DNA of 64,000 nucleotides from Planctomycetota bacterium (GTDB lineage Bacteria; Planctomycetota; J058; J103), in NCBI GenBank assembly GCA_026004615.1, contig BPJM01000001.1, positions 631,482-695,481 of the forward strand, in the 5' to 3' direction. The notes below the pieces were generated by a model that saw only the letters and a list, made by a program, of their open reading frames with translations, ran no database searches and was not told the origin of the DNA. Shown here in pieces: positions 9,866 to 18,299 of the stretch. Numbering within the stretch: the first letter of the stretch is position 1; each line of letters opens with the position of its first letter. The position numbers and the translations under genes were made by a program.

Positions 9866-10729
9866 ATGCACGCGCGTACGGGATGGACCGCAGCGCTGGT
9901 GGTGGCGGGGCTCCTGGTCCTGCCGGGCGTGACCGAGGCGAAGGGGCCCGACCGCAAGGGCGTCGTCAAGGCACTCGTCTCGTCCCAGCAGGGCAAGGAG
10001 CTGGAGGAGATCCTCGGCAAGAAGACGCTCGAGGCGGTGATCGACCTGATCATCGATCACAACCTGAAGAACAACTGGAAGACGATGACCACCGAGGCCG
10101 CGACGAACGCGGCGCAGGGCTTCCTGGAGATCGAGCTCAAGAACTGCAAGGCGGTCATGCAGGTGCTCGACGATCTGGAGAAGGGCTACAAGTCCCGCAA
10201 GCTCGATGACCTGATCGACAAGTACCCGATGAAGCCCAAGGACTTCGGCGCCGAGGAGTCCGACTCCGAGTTCGTGAAGGCTTCGAAGTGGATCAACCAC
10301 GCCTCGACGACCACGCGCGGCAAGGCGGGCGAGATCGAGGCCGTCGCCAAGATCCTGGAGGAAGCGGCGAAGAAGACCGAACTCGATTCGCTCCAGCACC
10401 TGCAGACGCTCAACAAGGTGCTGGTCAACAAGAAGAAGGCGGATCCCTACCGGCCGATCGTGCTCGGCAGTCCGCTGCCCTCGAGCGTCGCCGGCGAGCG
10501 GCTGCTGGAGCTCGCGCTCCAGCGGATCAAGGGCAAGCCGCCGGAGCCCAACCTGGCCTGCTATCTGCTCGGCGCCATCGTGCGCTGCCACGGGTTCGTG
10601 GACGGCAACGGCCGCACGGCGCGCGCCGCCTACGCCCTGGCGCTGCTCAAGGCCAGGGGAGGCAAGTTCGAGGCCATCAGCGTCAAGGGCGAGAACGAGC
10701 TGCACCACCTGGACGACAGCAAGGCGTAA
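9866..10729 (+). CDS. Secreted Fic-domain protein (putative AMPylase-type enzyme)
   Basis: A 287-residue protein with a signal peptide (residues 1 to about 25, cleavage after VTEA), so it should act in the periplasm or outside the cell. Residues about 30-200 are Lys/Glu-rich and helical. At residues 242-253 is the Fic active-site motif HGFVDGNGRTAR, matching HPFx(D/E)GNGRxxR except Gly for Pro. Fic enzymes usually transfer AMP or another phosphate-containing group to a target hydroxyl. No clear inhibitory (S/T)xxxE(G/N) motif or antitoxin gene is seen. The gene runs rightward between two leftward ABC transporter genes; 60-base lines inside it count 60-67 percent GC versus over 70-80 in neighbours, and Lys codons are unusually frequent. 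Start ATG follows a [20 protein letters not shown] ribosome site. Confidence 0.78.
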   Translation: MHARTGWTAALVVAGLLVLPGVTEAKGPDRKGVVKALVSSQQGKELEEILGKKTLEAVIDLIIDHNLKNNWKTMTTEAATNAAQGFLEIELKNCKAVMQVLDDLEKGYKSRKLDDLIDKYPMKPKDFGAEESDSEFVKASKWINHASTTTRGKAGEIEAVAKILEEAAKKTELDSLQHLQTLNKVLVNKKKADPYRPIVLGSPLPSSVAGERLLELALQRIKGKPPEPNLACYLLGAIVRCHGFVDGNGRTARAAYALALLKARGGKFEAISVKGENELHHLDDSKA

Positions 10730-10748
10730 GGGGGCACGTCGCGGCGGC

Positions 10749-10784
10749 GCTGCCGCTGGCCGCCCCCGGGCGGCCAGCGGCAGC
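10749..10784. terminator. Strong GC hairpin between convergent genes
   Basis: A perfect inverted repeat of about 17 bp (arms 10749-10765 and 10768-10784) with a 2-base loop lies between the end of the Fic gene and the end of the ABC ATPase gene. There is no T-run, but the position between convergent genes fits a bidirectional terminator. Confidence 0.6.
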
Positions 10785-10788
10785 CGGC

Positions 10789-11466
10789 TCACTGCGGGCT
10801 GTCGCGCACGACGCGGCCGTCCAGCAGCTCGATCCGGCGGGCGTGGCGGGCGGCGACCGCCGCATCGTGGGTGACGGTGATGACCGTCAGCCCCCGCTCG
10901 CGGTGCAGCCGCATGAACAGCTCCAGGATCGCCGCGCCGGTGCGGCTGTCCAGGTTGCCGGTCGGCTCGTCCGCCAGCAGGAACCGGGGCTCGCCGGCGA
11001 GCGCGCGCGCGATCGAGACGCGCTGCCGTTGCCCGCCGCTCAGCTCGCCGGGCCGGTGGTGCATCCGGTCGCCGAGCCCCACCTCCTCCAGCCGCGCCGC
11101 CGCCAGCGCGCGCCGCTCGCGGCGGGCGAGCCCCCGCAGCTTGAGGGGAAGCTCCACGTTCTCCAGCGCCGTCAGATGCGGCTGCAGGTAGAAGGACTGG
11201 AAGACGAACCCGACCTTCTCGTTGCGATAGCGGGCGAGCTGGCGCCGGCCGAGCAGGGCCAGCTCCTCGCCATCGACCACGATCCGGCCAGCGGTGGGCG
11301 TGTCCAGTCCCCCCAGCAGGTGCAGCAGCGTGGACTTGCCCGAGCCGGACGGGCCGAGCACCGCGACCGATTCGCCGTCCTCGATCCGGAGGTCTACCCC
11401 GTCCAGCGCCCGCACCAGCTCCTCGCCCATGCGGTAGTGCTTGCGCAGCTGTTCGGTCTGGATCAT
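10789..11466 (-). CDS. ABC transporter ATP-binding protein, LolD/MacB type
   Basis: A 225-residue ATPase with Walker A GPSGSGKST (about residues 40-48), Q-loop FVFQSFYLQPHLT, signature LSGGQRQR, Walker B LLADEPTGNLD and H-loop VTHD. Size and the TGNLD context place it in the LolD/MacB/FtsE group. The natural partner is the FtsX-type permease at 8180-9703. Together they would form a mechanotransmission-type transporter for lipoprotein release, efflux or a similar periplasmic task. Upstream (right) is parE, separated by 86 bases that contain a TACAAT element. Substrate cannot be told from sequence. Confidence 0.93.
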   Translation of the reverse strand: MIQTEQLRKHYRMGEELVRALDGVDLRIEDGESVAVLGPSGSGKSTLLHLLGGLDTPTAGRIVVDGEELALLGRRQLARYRNEKVGFVFQSFYLQPHLTALENVELPLKLRGLARRERRALAAARLEEVGLGDRMHHRPGELSGGQRQRVSIARALAGEPRFLLADEPTGNLDSRTGAAILELFMRLHRERGLTVITVTHDAAVAARHARRIELLDGRVVRDSPQ

Positions 11467-11506
11467 GCTCCCCGATCCGCTCGCCGGCGCGCCCCGCCTG
11501 CGCGCC

Positions 11507-11512
11507 ATTGTA
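11507..11512 (-). promoter_or_regulatory. Candidate -10 element for the LolD-type ATPase gene
   Basis: TACAAT on the minus strand (5/6 match), 40 bases upstream of the ATG at 11466. The -35 region is not recognisable. Confidence 0.35.
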
Positions 11513-11552
11513 GCGGCGGGCGCCGCCCCGTGCCGGGTGCGCCCGCCGCCGG

Positions 11553-13517
11553 CTACACGTCGAGGTCGGCGACCTCCAGCGCGTGCTCCATGATCAGCTC
11601 GTAGCGCGGCGCGGGGTCCTTGCCGAGCAGCGCCGCCAGCGTGCGGTCGGCCTCGAGCGCATCCCGCTCCTCCACGCGCAGCAGCCGGCGCGTGCGCGGA
11701 TCGAGCGCGGTCTCGGCGAGCTCGGCGACGCTCATCTCGCCGAGCCCCTTGAAGCGGGTGATCTCGGGCTCGACGCCGTCGGGAAACGTGCTGAGCAGCA
11801 GCGCTTTCTCGTCCTCGTCCGCCGCCCACACCTTGAGATCCCGGTAGCGGATCCGGTACAGCGGCGGCTGCGCCAGGTACAGCCGGCCGGCGCGGATCAG
11901 CCCGGGCAGGTAGCGATAGAAGAACGCGACGAGCAGCGTCGTGATGTGGTGGCCGTCGCTGTCGGCGTCCATGAGCAGGATCACCTTGCCGTAGCGCAGC
12001 CGGCCCAGCTCGGTGTGGGGAGCGAGACCACAGCCGAGCGCCTGGGCGATGTGGTCCAGCTCCTTGTTCGCGTGGAGCTTCTTGCTGCTCGCCTGCTCGG
12101 CGTTGAGCACCTTGCCCCTGAGCGGCAGCACCGCCTGCGTGCGGCGGTCGCGGCCCTGCTTGGCGGTGCCCCCGGCCGAATCGCCCTCGACGATGAACAG
12201 CTCGCACTGCTCGGGATCGCGCGACGCGCAGTCGGCCAGCTTGCCCGGCAGGTTGAGCCGGCGCCCCAGCCCCGCCTGGCGGCGGACCTTGCGCGCGGCC
12301 TCCCGGCTCGCCGCGCGCGCGCGGGCAGCGGTGATCGCGCGCGCCACGATCGCTTCGGCCGCCGTGGACTGCTCGTGCAGCCAAGTCTCCAGCGCCGTGC
12401 GCAGCGTGCCCTCGAGCTCGGACTGCAGCTCCGGGTTGGCGAGCCGCTCCTTGGTCTGCCCCTGGAAGCGAGGCTCGAGCAAGAACACGCTGATGACGCC
12501 GACCAGCCCCTCGCGCAGATCCTCGGCGCTGAGCCTGAGGCCGCGCGGCCACAACCCGTGGGTCTCGAGGTAGCCCTTGAGCGCCTTGACCACCGCCTGG
12601 CGCAGCGCATTCTCGTGGGTGCCGCCCTGCGGGGTGCGGATGCCGTTGACGTAGCTGCGCACCGCCTCCTCCGCCCCCGCGGTCCAGACCAGCGCACACT
12701 CCAGCCGCGGCGGCTCTTGGCGCTCGAGGTGAAAGATCGCCGGCGCCACCGGCTCGAGCTCGTGTTCGCGGCAGTACCGCTCGACGAAGGCGACCAGCCC
12801 CTCCGGATGGTGGAACCGTTCGCGGCTGCCGGTGGCGGCGTCCGCGAAGACGGCGGTGAGCCCCCGGTGGACGTAGCTCCGGTCCTCCAGGTCGCTCCGG
12901 ATGCGATCCGGATCGAAGGTGGCCTGTCCGAAGATCTCCGGATCGGGCGTGAAGCGGACGCGGGTGCCGCTGGTGCGCGCGGGCCCGAGCTGCTGGAGCG
13001 CGCCCCGTGGCTGGCCGCGCGCGAACTCCTGCCGCCAGCGCGCGCGATCCCGCCGCACCTCGACCACCATGCGCTCGCTGAGGGCGTTGACCACCGAGGC
13101 GCCCACCCCGTGCAGCCCGCCCGCATGGAGGTAGCTCCCCTTGTCGAACTTGGCGCCGGCGTGCAGGGTGGTCAGGATCAGCTCCAGCGCCGGCCGGCCG
13201 AAGCGCGGGTGGATGTCCACGGGGATGCCGCGGCCGTCGTCCGTCACCGTCACGGTGCGGCGATCGGCGGACAACTCGACCTCGACCGTGGTGGCGAAGC
13301 CGTTCATGACCTCGTCGACCGCGTTGTCGATGATCTCCCAGACCAGGTGGTGCATGGCGCGCGCGTCGGTGCCGCCGATGTACATGCCGGGCCGCTTGCG
13401 CACCGGCTCCAGGCCCTCCAGGACCTGGATGTCGCGCGCGCGGTACGAGCCGGCGGCGGGGCGCCGGCGGCGCGCCGGGCCTTCGCGGCGAGACCCGCGC
13501 CGGCTGCGGCCGCTCAT
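11553..13517 (-). CDS. parE: DNA topoisomerase IV subunit B (ParE-like)
   Basis: A 654-residue type IIA topoisomerase ATPase subunit. The GHKL ATP site has EIIDNAVDEVMNG (about residues 60-75), DDGRGIPVDIHP and GGLHGVGASVVNALS. The transducer domain follows, then TOPRIM with IVEGDSAGGTAKQG and the metal-binding MDADSDGHH. Its length is close to ParE (about 630) and shorter than long GyrB proteins. It works with the A subunit encoded upstream at 13648-16032. The Arg-rich first 30 residues may be a leader or mark a start slightly too early; the ATG at 13517 follows a GGGGGCGG purine stretch. ParE versus GyrB is judged from size and from the partner's lack of a GyrA box. Confidence 0.88.
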   Translation of the reverse strand: MSGRSRRGSRREGPARRRRPAAGSYRARDIQVLEGLEPVRKRPGMYIGGTDARAMHHLVWEIIDNAVDEVMNGFATTVEVELSADRRTVTVTDDGRGIPVDIHPRFGRPALELILTTLHAGAKFDKGSYLHAGGLHGVGASVVNALSERMVVEVRRDRARWRQEFARGQPRGALQQLGPARTSGTRVRFTPDPEIFGQATFDPDRIRSDLEDRSYVHRGLTAVFADAATGSRERFHHPEGLVAFVERYCREHELEPVAPAIFHLERQEPPRLECALVWTAGAEEAVRSYVNGIRTPQGGTHENALRQAVVKALKGYLETHGLWPRGLRLSAEDLREGLVGVISVFLLEPRFQGQTKERLANPELQSELEGTLRTALETWLHEQSTAAEAIVARAITAARARAASREAARKVRRQAGLGRRLNLPGKLADCASRDPEQCELFIVEGDSAGGTAKQGRDRRTQAVLPLRGKVLNAEQASSKKLHANKELDHIAQALGCGLAPHTELGRLRYGKVILLMDADSDGHHITTLLVAFFYRYLPGLIRAGRLYLAQPPLYRIRYRDLKVWAADEDEKALLLSTFPDGVEPEITRFKGLGEMSVAELAETALDPRTRRLLRVEERDALEADRTLAALLGKDPAPRYELIMEHALEVADLDV

Positions 13518-13647
13518 CCCGCCGCCCCCACCGCGGGCCTCGCCCCCGCCGGCGGAGGAGTGCACGCCGGGGCACGGCGCGGCGCCCGGGGGCGCGGCGG
13601 CCGGCCGCGCCGCCCCAACGGGCGGCCACAGGCTGCGCTGCCGGAGG

Positions 13648-16032
13648 TCATCGCTCCTCGCCGCCGTCATCGCGCGCTCCGCCCCCACCGTCGCTGCCCG
13701 CGCTCCGCTCCGCGTCCGGTTCGGCCGCGAGCACCGGGACCTCGAGCGGCACCGGGGCCGGGCCCAGCACCTGCTGCCGCCGCACCAGCGGGCGGCCGCG
13801 GCCGCCGCGCCGCGCGATGCTGCTGGCGGTGACCGGCAGCTCGCGCACCCCGCCGCCGGAGGTGAGCAGCCGCACCGGGTCGCCATGACCGCGCGAGAGC
13901 ACCATCGCCACCACCCGATCGCCGGCCTCGAGCTTGATCCCGCGCACCCCCTTGCCCGGTCCGGCGAGCACGTTGACCTCCTCCAGCGCGAAGACCGCGA
14001 CCCGGCCCTGGCGGCTCGCCAGCGCCAGGTAGCGCTGCTCGGGGGCCGGCAACGCCACCCCGACGACCTCGTCGCCGCGGCCCAGCCGCAGGTAGCGGCG
14101 CCCGGTGCGCGTGGAGACCTCGCGGTGCGGCGCCAGCGCAAGACGCACCACCTGGCCGCGCGCGGTGGCGGCGACCAGCCAGGGCCGCGGCGGCGCGTCC
14201 GCCGCCGCGGCCGGCTCGTCGGGCGGGCACAGCCGCTCATCCAGCGACAGCGCTCCCACCACCCGCTCGCCGTCGCCCAGCCGGAAGAACTTCTGCAGCG
14301 GCTCGCCGTAGCCGTGCGTCGCCGGCACCTCGTGGATGCGCAGCACGTACGCCGAGCCATGGTTGGTGAACAGCGCGATCGCGCTGCGCGTCGAGCCGGC
14401 GAGCACCCACGCCACCTCGTCTCCCTCGCGGGTGCGCGTCTGTTCGGGCGAGCGCAGCCGCTGCACGCGCTTGATCCAGCCGTCGCGGGTCAGCACGACA
14501 TGGGTGTCCTCGTCCACCACGTACGCATCGGCGTCGTAGGCGTGCTCGCTGTCCTCGCCACCCGCGATGCGGGTGCGCCGCGGATCGGCGTAGCGGCGCG
14601 CGATCTCCTCCAGCTCCTCGCGTACCAGCCCCCAGCGGGCGGGCTCGCTCGCCAGCAGGCGCTCCAGTCGCGATGCCTCCGCACGTCTGTCGCCGAGCTC
14701 CTGCTCGAGCCGGGCGATCTCCAGGCGCGCCAGCCGGTAGATGCGGGTCTGCAGCACCGCCTCGGCCTGCTCCGCATCGAGCCCGAAGCGCGCGCACAGC
14801 CGCTGCCGGGCGTCCTCGCGCCCCTCGGCGCCCCGCACCAGCGCCAGCGCCGCGTCGAGCTCGGCGAAGATGGCGGCGAAGCCCTCCAGGATGTGGATGC
14901 GCGCGCGCAGCTCGCGCAGCCGGTGCTCCAGCCGGCGGGTCAGGACCTGGAGGCGGAAGTCCAGGAAGTGGCGCAGGATCGCCTTGAGGTCGAGCCGCGC
15001 CGGCCGGCCGCGCACGCCGTCCGGGCCCGGCACCAGGCAGGTGAGGTTGACCGGCAGCGCGGTCATGAGCGGGGTGTGCCGGTACAGATAGGCCATCACG
15101 CGTGCCGGATCGGCATCCGGCTTCAACTCGAGCACGATGCGCACCTGCTCGGTCGATTCGTCCCGCACATCGAGCGCCTGCGGCAGCCGGCGGGCGGCGA
15201 TGATCTCGCCGATCTTCTCGACGATCTGGGACTTGTCGCCCCCCCACGGCACCGAGTCGATGACCAGCCGGCAGCGCCGCCCGCTCCGCTCCACCCGGTA
15301 GGTGCCGCGCAGCTTCAGGCTGCCGCGCCCGCTCTCGTAGATCGCGCGCAGCTCCTCGCGGCTGGCCAGCAGCTCGCCCCCGGTCGGCAGATCCGGCCCC
15401 TTCAGGGTGCGCAACAGCTGCGCGACCGTGCTCTGGGGCTCATCGATCAGCCGCACGCACGCCCGCACCAGCTCGCCCAGGTTGTGCGGCGGGATGCTGC
15501 TCGCCATGCCCACCGCGATGCCCTGCGCGCCGTTGAGCAGCAGGTGCGGCAGGCGGGCCGGCAGCACCACCGGTTCGCGGCGGGTGTCGTCGTAGTTCGG
15601 CCGCAGCGGCACGGTCTCGGCCGCGAGTTCCTCCAGGAGCTCGGTCGCCAGCGGGGTGAGCCGCACTTCGGTGTAGCGGTAGGCGGCCGGCGGGTCGCCA
15701 TCGAGACTGCCGAAGTTGCCCTGCCCGTCGATCAGCGGCGCGCGCATGGTGAACGGCTGCGCCATGCGCACCAGCGCGTCGTAGATCGCCTGATCGCCGT
15801 GCGGGTGGTAGCTGCCCATGACCTCGCCGACCACCTTGGCCGATTTCTTGTGGCGGGCCGTGGGGCCCAGGCGCTGATCGACCCCCATGGTGTAGAGGAT
15901 GCGGCGCTGGACCGGCTTGAGCCCGTCGCGCACATCGGGCAGCGCGCGCGCGGTGATCACGCTGAGCGCGTAGCTGAGATAGCGCCGCCGGGTCTCGGCG
16001 GCGAGCGCCACGGGCTGGATGACCTCGCTCAC
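13648..16032 (-). CDS. parC: DNA topoisomerase IV subunit A (ParC-like)
   Basis: A 794-residue breakage-reunion subunit. The catalytic tyrosine is Tyr120 in [10 protein letters not shown], with the winged-helix region YHPHGD at residues 75-80. The coiled-coil tower and C-gate follow, then a C-terminal beta-pinwheel. A GyrA box (QRRGGKG-like) is missing from the first pinwheel blade, which argues for ParC rather than GyrA; an ARRGGRG sequence occurs only near the C-terminus. The quinolone-region Ser (GyrA Ser83 / ParC Ser80) is replaced by Gln81. It lies 54 bases downstream of the rhodanese-methyltransferase gene and 130 bases upstream of parE, so all may be cotranscribed. Confidence 0.9.
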   Translation of the reverse strand: MSEVIQPVALAAETRRRYLSYALSVITARALPDVRDGLKPVQRRILYTMGVDQRLGPTARHKKSAKVVGEVMGSYHPHGDQAIYDALVRMAQPFTMRAPLIDGQGNFGSLDGDPPAAYRYTEVRLTPLATELLEELAAETVPLRPNYDDTRREPVVLPARLPHLLLNGAQGIAVGMASSIPPHNLGELVRACVRLIDEPQSTVAQLLRTLKGPDLPTGGELLASREELRAIYESGRGSLKLRGTYRVERSGRRCRLVIDSVPWGGDKSQIVEKIGEIIAARRLPQALDVRDESTEQVRIVLELKPDADPARVMAYLYRHTPLMTALPVNLTCLVPGPDGVRGRPARLDLKAILRHFLDFRLQVLTRRLEHRLRELRARIHILEGFAAIFAELDAALALVRGAEGREDARQRLCARFGLDAEQAEAVLQTRIYRLARLEIARLEQELGDRRAEASRLERLLASEPARWGLVREELEEIARRYADPRRTRIAGGEDSEHAYDADAYVVDEDTHVVLTRDGWIKRVQRLRSPEQTRTREGDEVAWVLAGSTRSAIALFTNHGSAYVLRIHEVPATHGYGEPLQKFFRLGDGERVVGALSLDERLCPPDEPAAAADAPPRPWLVAATARGQVVRLALAPHREVSTRTGRRYLRLGRGDEVVGVALPAPEQRYLALASRQGRVAVFALEEVNVLAGPGKGVRGIKLEAGDRVVAMVLSRGHGDPVRLLTSGGGVRELPVTASSIARRGGRGRPLVRRQQVLGPAPVPLEVPVLAAEPDAERSAGSDGGGGARDDGGEER

Positions 16033-16086
16033 CGCGGTTGCGCCTCCAGGGTGCCGGATCGAGCTGGGTGCGCCCTCGGGGCGGCA

Positions 16087-17013
16087 TCATAGCGGGCCGG
16101 TCCGACCGGGGCGAGCCGCCGGGCCGGCCGGGGCGGGCTGTTCGCGGCGGCGGTCGGGCCGGCGGGCCAGCACCGCCTGCAGCCAGCGGCCGTCCTCGGC
16201 CGGACCCGCGCGCTCGGCGAGCAGCTCCAGGCCCAGCGCCGCGAAGGCGGCGGCGAGCTCGCCCGGCTCCAGCGCGAAGCGGGCCCGGCGCGGCCGGCCG
16301 CTGCGCGCCCGCTCGCGCACATCGAAGGTGCGCATGCAGATGAGTCCCCCCGGCCGCAGCGCCGCCGCCATCGCCGGCAACAGCGGGCGGCTGAGGAAGA
16401 AAAAGCAGCACACCAGCTCGTAGCGCGCGGCCGGCAGCTGCGGCTCGGCCTCGAGGTCCTGCCGGCGGGTCCGGATCCGGACGCCGCACCGGCGCGCCAG
16501 CTCCTGGGCGCGCGCGAGCGCATCGGGCAGGTGATCGATCGCCTCGACCGCCCAGCCCCGCTCGGCGAGCCAGACCGCCTCGCGCCCGCTGCCGCACGCC
16601 ACATCGAGCGCCCGCGCCGGGCCGGTGCCGGCCCGCGCCACCGCCTGCAGCCGCTCGCGGATCGCGGGCCAGCAGGCCACGAGCCACGGATTGGGCTCCC
16701 ACAGCCGCACCCGCGCCGGCCCCGCGATCCAGCCCGCGCGCGCGCCGGGCGGCAGCGGGGCGAGCGCCCGCGCGCCGACGTAGCCGCGGGCGCGCAGCAG
16801 CTCCACCGCGCGCGCGGCGCGCGCGGGCTCCTCGTCGTAGACCGCGAGCGGCCGGGTGCGCGCGCGCGGCAGCTCGTGGCTGCGCCGGGCCAGTTCCTCC
16901 AGCGGGATGTGGGCGGCGGCCGCGTCGTGTGCGGTCAGGAATCGCCCGGCAGCTCGCACATCGAGCAGGGGCACGGGCCGCTCCTCGCTCGCCCCGTCCC
17001 GGCCCTGCACCAT
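16087..17013 (-). CDS. Rhodanese-like / SAM methyltransferase fusion
   Basis: A 308-residue protein with two domains. Residues about 12-85 look like a rhodanese fold (PLLDVRAAGRFLTAHDAAAAHIP), but the active loop, where CxxGxR is expected after AVY, reads DEEPARAARA, so the catalytic Cys is absent. Residues about 120-290 are a class I SAM-dependent methyltransferase with motif I DVACGSGREA, the acidic motif EAIDHLPDAL and a TehB-like arrangement. The substrate is unknown; TehB-type enzymes methylate tellurite or thiols. It starts 18 bases after sucB and ends 54 bases before parC. The Arg/Pro-rich C-terminal 25 residues are probably disordered. Confidence 0.82.
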   Translation of the reverse strand: MVQGRDGASEERPVPLLDVRAAGRFLTAHDAAAAHIPLEELARRSHELPRARTRPLAVYDEEPARAARAVELLRARGYVGARALAPLPPGARAGWIAGPARVRLWEPNPWLVACWPAIRERLQAVARAGTGPARALDVACGSGREAVWLAERGWAVEAIDHLPDALARAQELARRCGVRIRTRRQDLEAEPQLPAARYELVCCFFFLSRPLLPAMAAALRPGGLICMRTFDVRERARSGRPRRARFALEPGELAAAFAALGLELLAERAGPAEDGRWLQAVLARRPDRRREQPAPAGPAARPGRTGPL

Positions 17014-17031
17014 CGCGCGGCGCGCGCCCGC

Positions 17032-18261
17032 CTACACCTCGATGAGCATCCGGCTCGGATCCTCGATGCACTCCTTGATCCGCACCAGGAACTGCACCGC
17101 CTCGCGCCCATCCACGATCCGGTGGTCGTAGCTCAGCGCGACGTACATCATGGGGCGGATCACCACCTGGCCCTCGAGCGCGATCGGCCGCTCCTCGATC
17201 TTGTGCATGCCGAGGATCCCGCTCTGCGGCGGATTGAGGATCGGGGTCGACAGCAGCGAGCCGTAGATGCCGCCGTTGGTGATGGTGAAGGTGCCGCCCT
17301 GCAGCTCCTCGAGCTGGAGCTTGCCCTGCTCGGCGCGCTGGGCGAAATCCGCGATGCGGGTCTCGATCTCGGCGAACGAGAGCTGATCGGCGTCGCGCAA
17401 CACCGGCACCGTCAGCCCCTTGCCGGTGCCGACCGCGATCCCGATATCGTAGTAGTCCTTGTACGCGATCTGTTCGCCCCGGATCTCGGCGTTGATGGCC
17501 GGGAACGCCTTGAGCGCCTCGATGGAGGCCTTGACGAAGAACGACATGAAGCCGAGCTTGATCCCGTAGCGGCTGCGGAAGGCGTCCTGGTAGCGCTTGC
17601 GCAGCGCGATGACCGCCGACATGTCGATCTCGTTGAAGGTGGTGAGCATGGCGGTGGTGCGCTTCGCCTCCAGCAGCCGCTCGGCGATGCGCCGCCGGAT
17701 CGGCGTCATCCGCACCAGCCGCTCCGGGCGGGCGGCGGCCGGCGCGGCGGCCCCCGCCGCCCGCGCGGCCAGGTGCCGCTCGACATCGGCGGGGGTGATG
17801 CGGCCGCGCGGGCCGGTCCCCTCGATCTGCGACGGCTCCAGCCCGTGGCGCGCGAGCAGCTGGCGCACCGCCGGCCCGGCGGGGGCAGGGGGCGGCGGGG
17901 CGGCTTGCGCGCGATCCGCGGCCGGCGCCGCCGGCGCTGGCTTCGCAGCTGGCGCCGCGGCCCGCTCGGCCGCGGGCGCTGCCGCCGGCTGCGCGGCGGC
18001 CGGCGCCCCGGTGCTCGCCGCGCCGTCGGTCTCGATCTCGGCGATCACCTCCCCGGGCTGCACCACCGAGCCCGCCTGCTTCAGGATGCGGCGCAGCACC
18101 CCGGCGGCCGGCGCCGGCAGCTCCAGCGAGGCCTTGTCGCTGGCGAGCGTACACAGCGGCTCGTCCAGCGCGACCGGCTCGCCCTCGCGCTTGTTCCAGC
18201 TCTCGATCTCGACCTCGGCGATCGACTCGCCGAACGAGGGAACCTTCACCGCCTCTGCCAT
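17032..18261 (-). CDS. sucB: 2-oxoglutarate dehydrogenase E2, dihydrolipoyl succinyltransferase
   Basis: A 409-residue E2 subunit of the TCA-cycle 2-oxoglutarate dehydrogenase complex. The lipoyl domain (residues 3-77) carries the lipoyl lysine Lys43 in [11 protein letters not shown]. An Ala/Pro linker follows, then a peripheral-subunit-binding domain at about 125-165 ([19 protein letters not shown]), a second linker and the catalytic domain with the active-site SYDHRIVDG near the C-terminus. The substrate-type features ([17 protein letters not shown]) match SucB rather than pyruvate E2. Start ATG 18261 has an AGGAGAC ribosome site. It lies 38 bases downstream of sucA. No lpd (E3) gene is present in the window. 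Confidence 0.95.
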   Translation of the reverse strand: MAEAVKVPSFGESIAEVEIESWNKREGEPVALDEPLCTLASDKASLELPAPAAGVLRRILKQAGSVVQPGEVIAEIETDGAASTGAPAAAQPAAAPAAERAAAPAAKPAPAAPAADRAQAAPPPPAPAGPAVRQLLARHGLEPSQIEGTGPRGRITPADVERHLAARAAGAAAPAAARPERLVRMTPIRRRIAERLLEAKRTTAMLTTFNEIDMSAVIALRKRYQDAFRSRYGIKLGFMSFFVKASIEALKAFPAINAEIRGEQIAYKDYYDIGIAVGTGKGLTVPVLRDADQLSFAEIETRIADFAQRAEQGKLQLEELQGGTFTITNGGIYGSLLSTPILNPPQSGILGMHKIEERPIALEGQVVIRPMMYVALSYDHRIVDGREAVQFLVRIKECIEDPSRMLIEV

Positions 18262-18299
18262 CGGCTGTCTCCTGCGGGCGCGCGCCCGGCGCCGGGGTC

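Noticed and set aside
13141..16092. A plus-strand open frame of about 980 codons opposite parC
   Set aside because: Antisense shadow of a gene with an intact catalytic Tyr and full-length family match.
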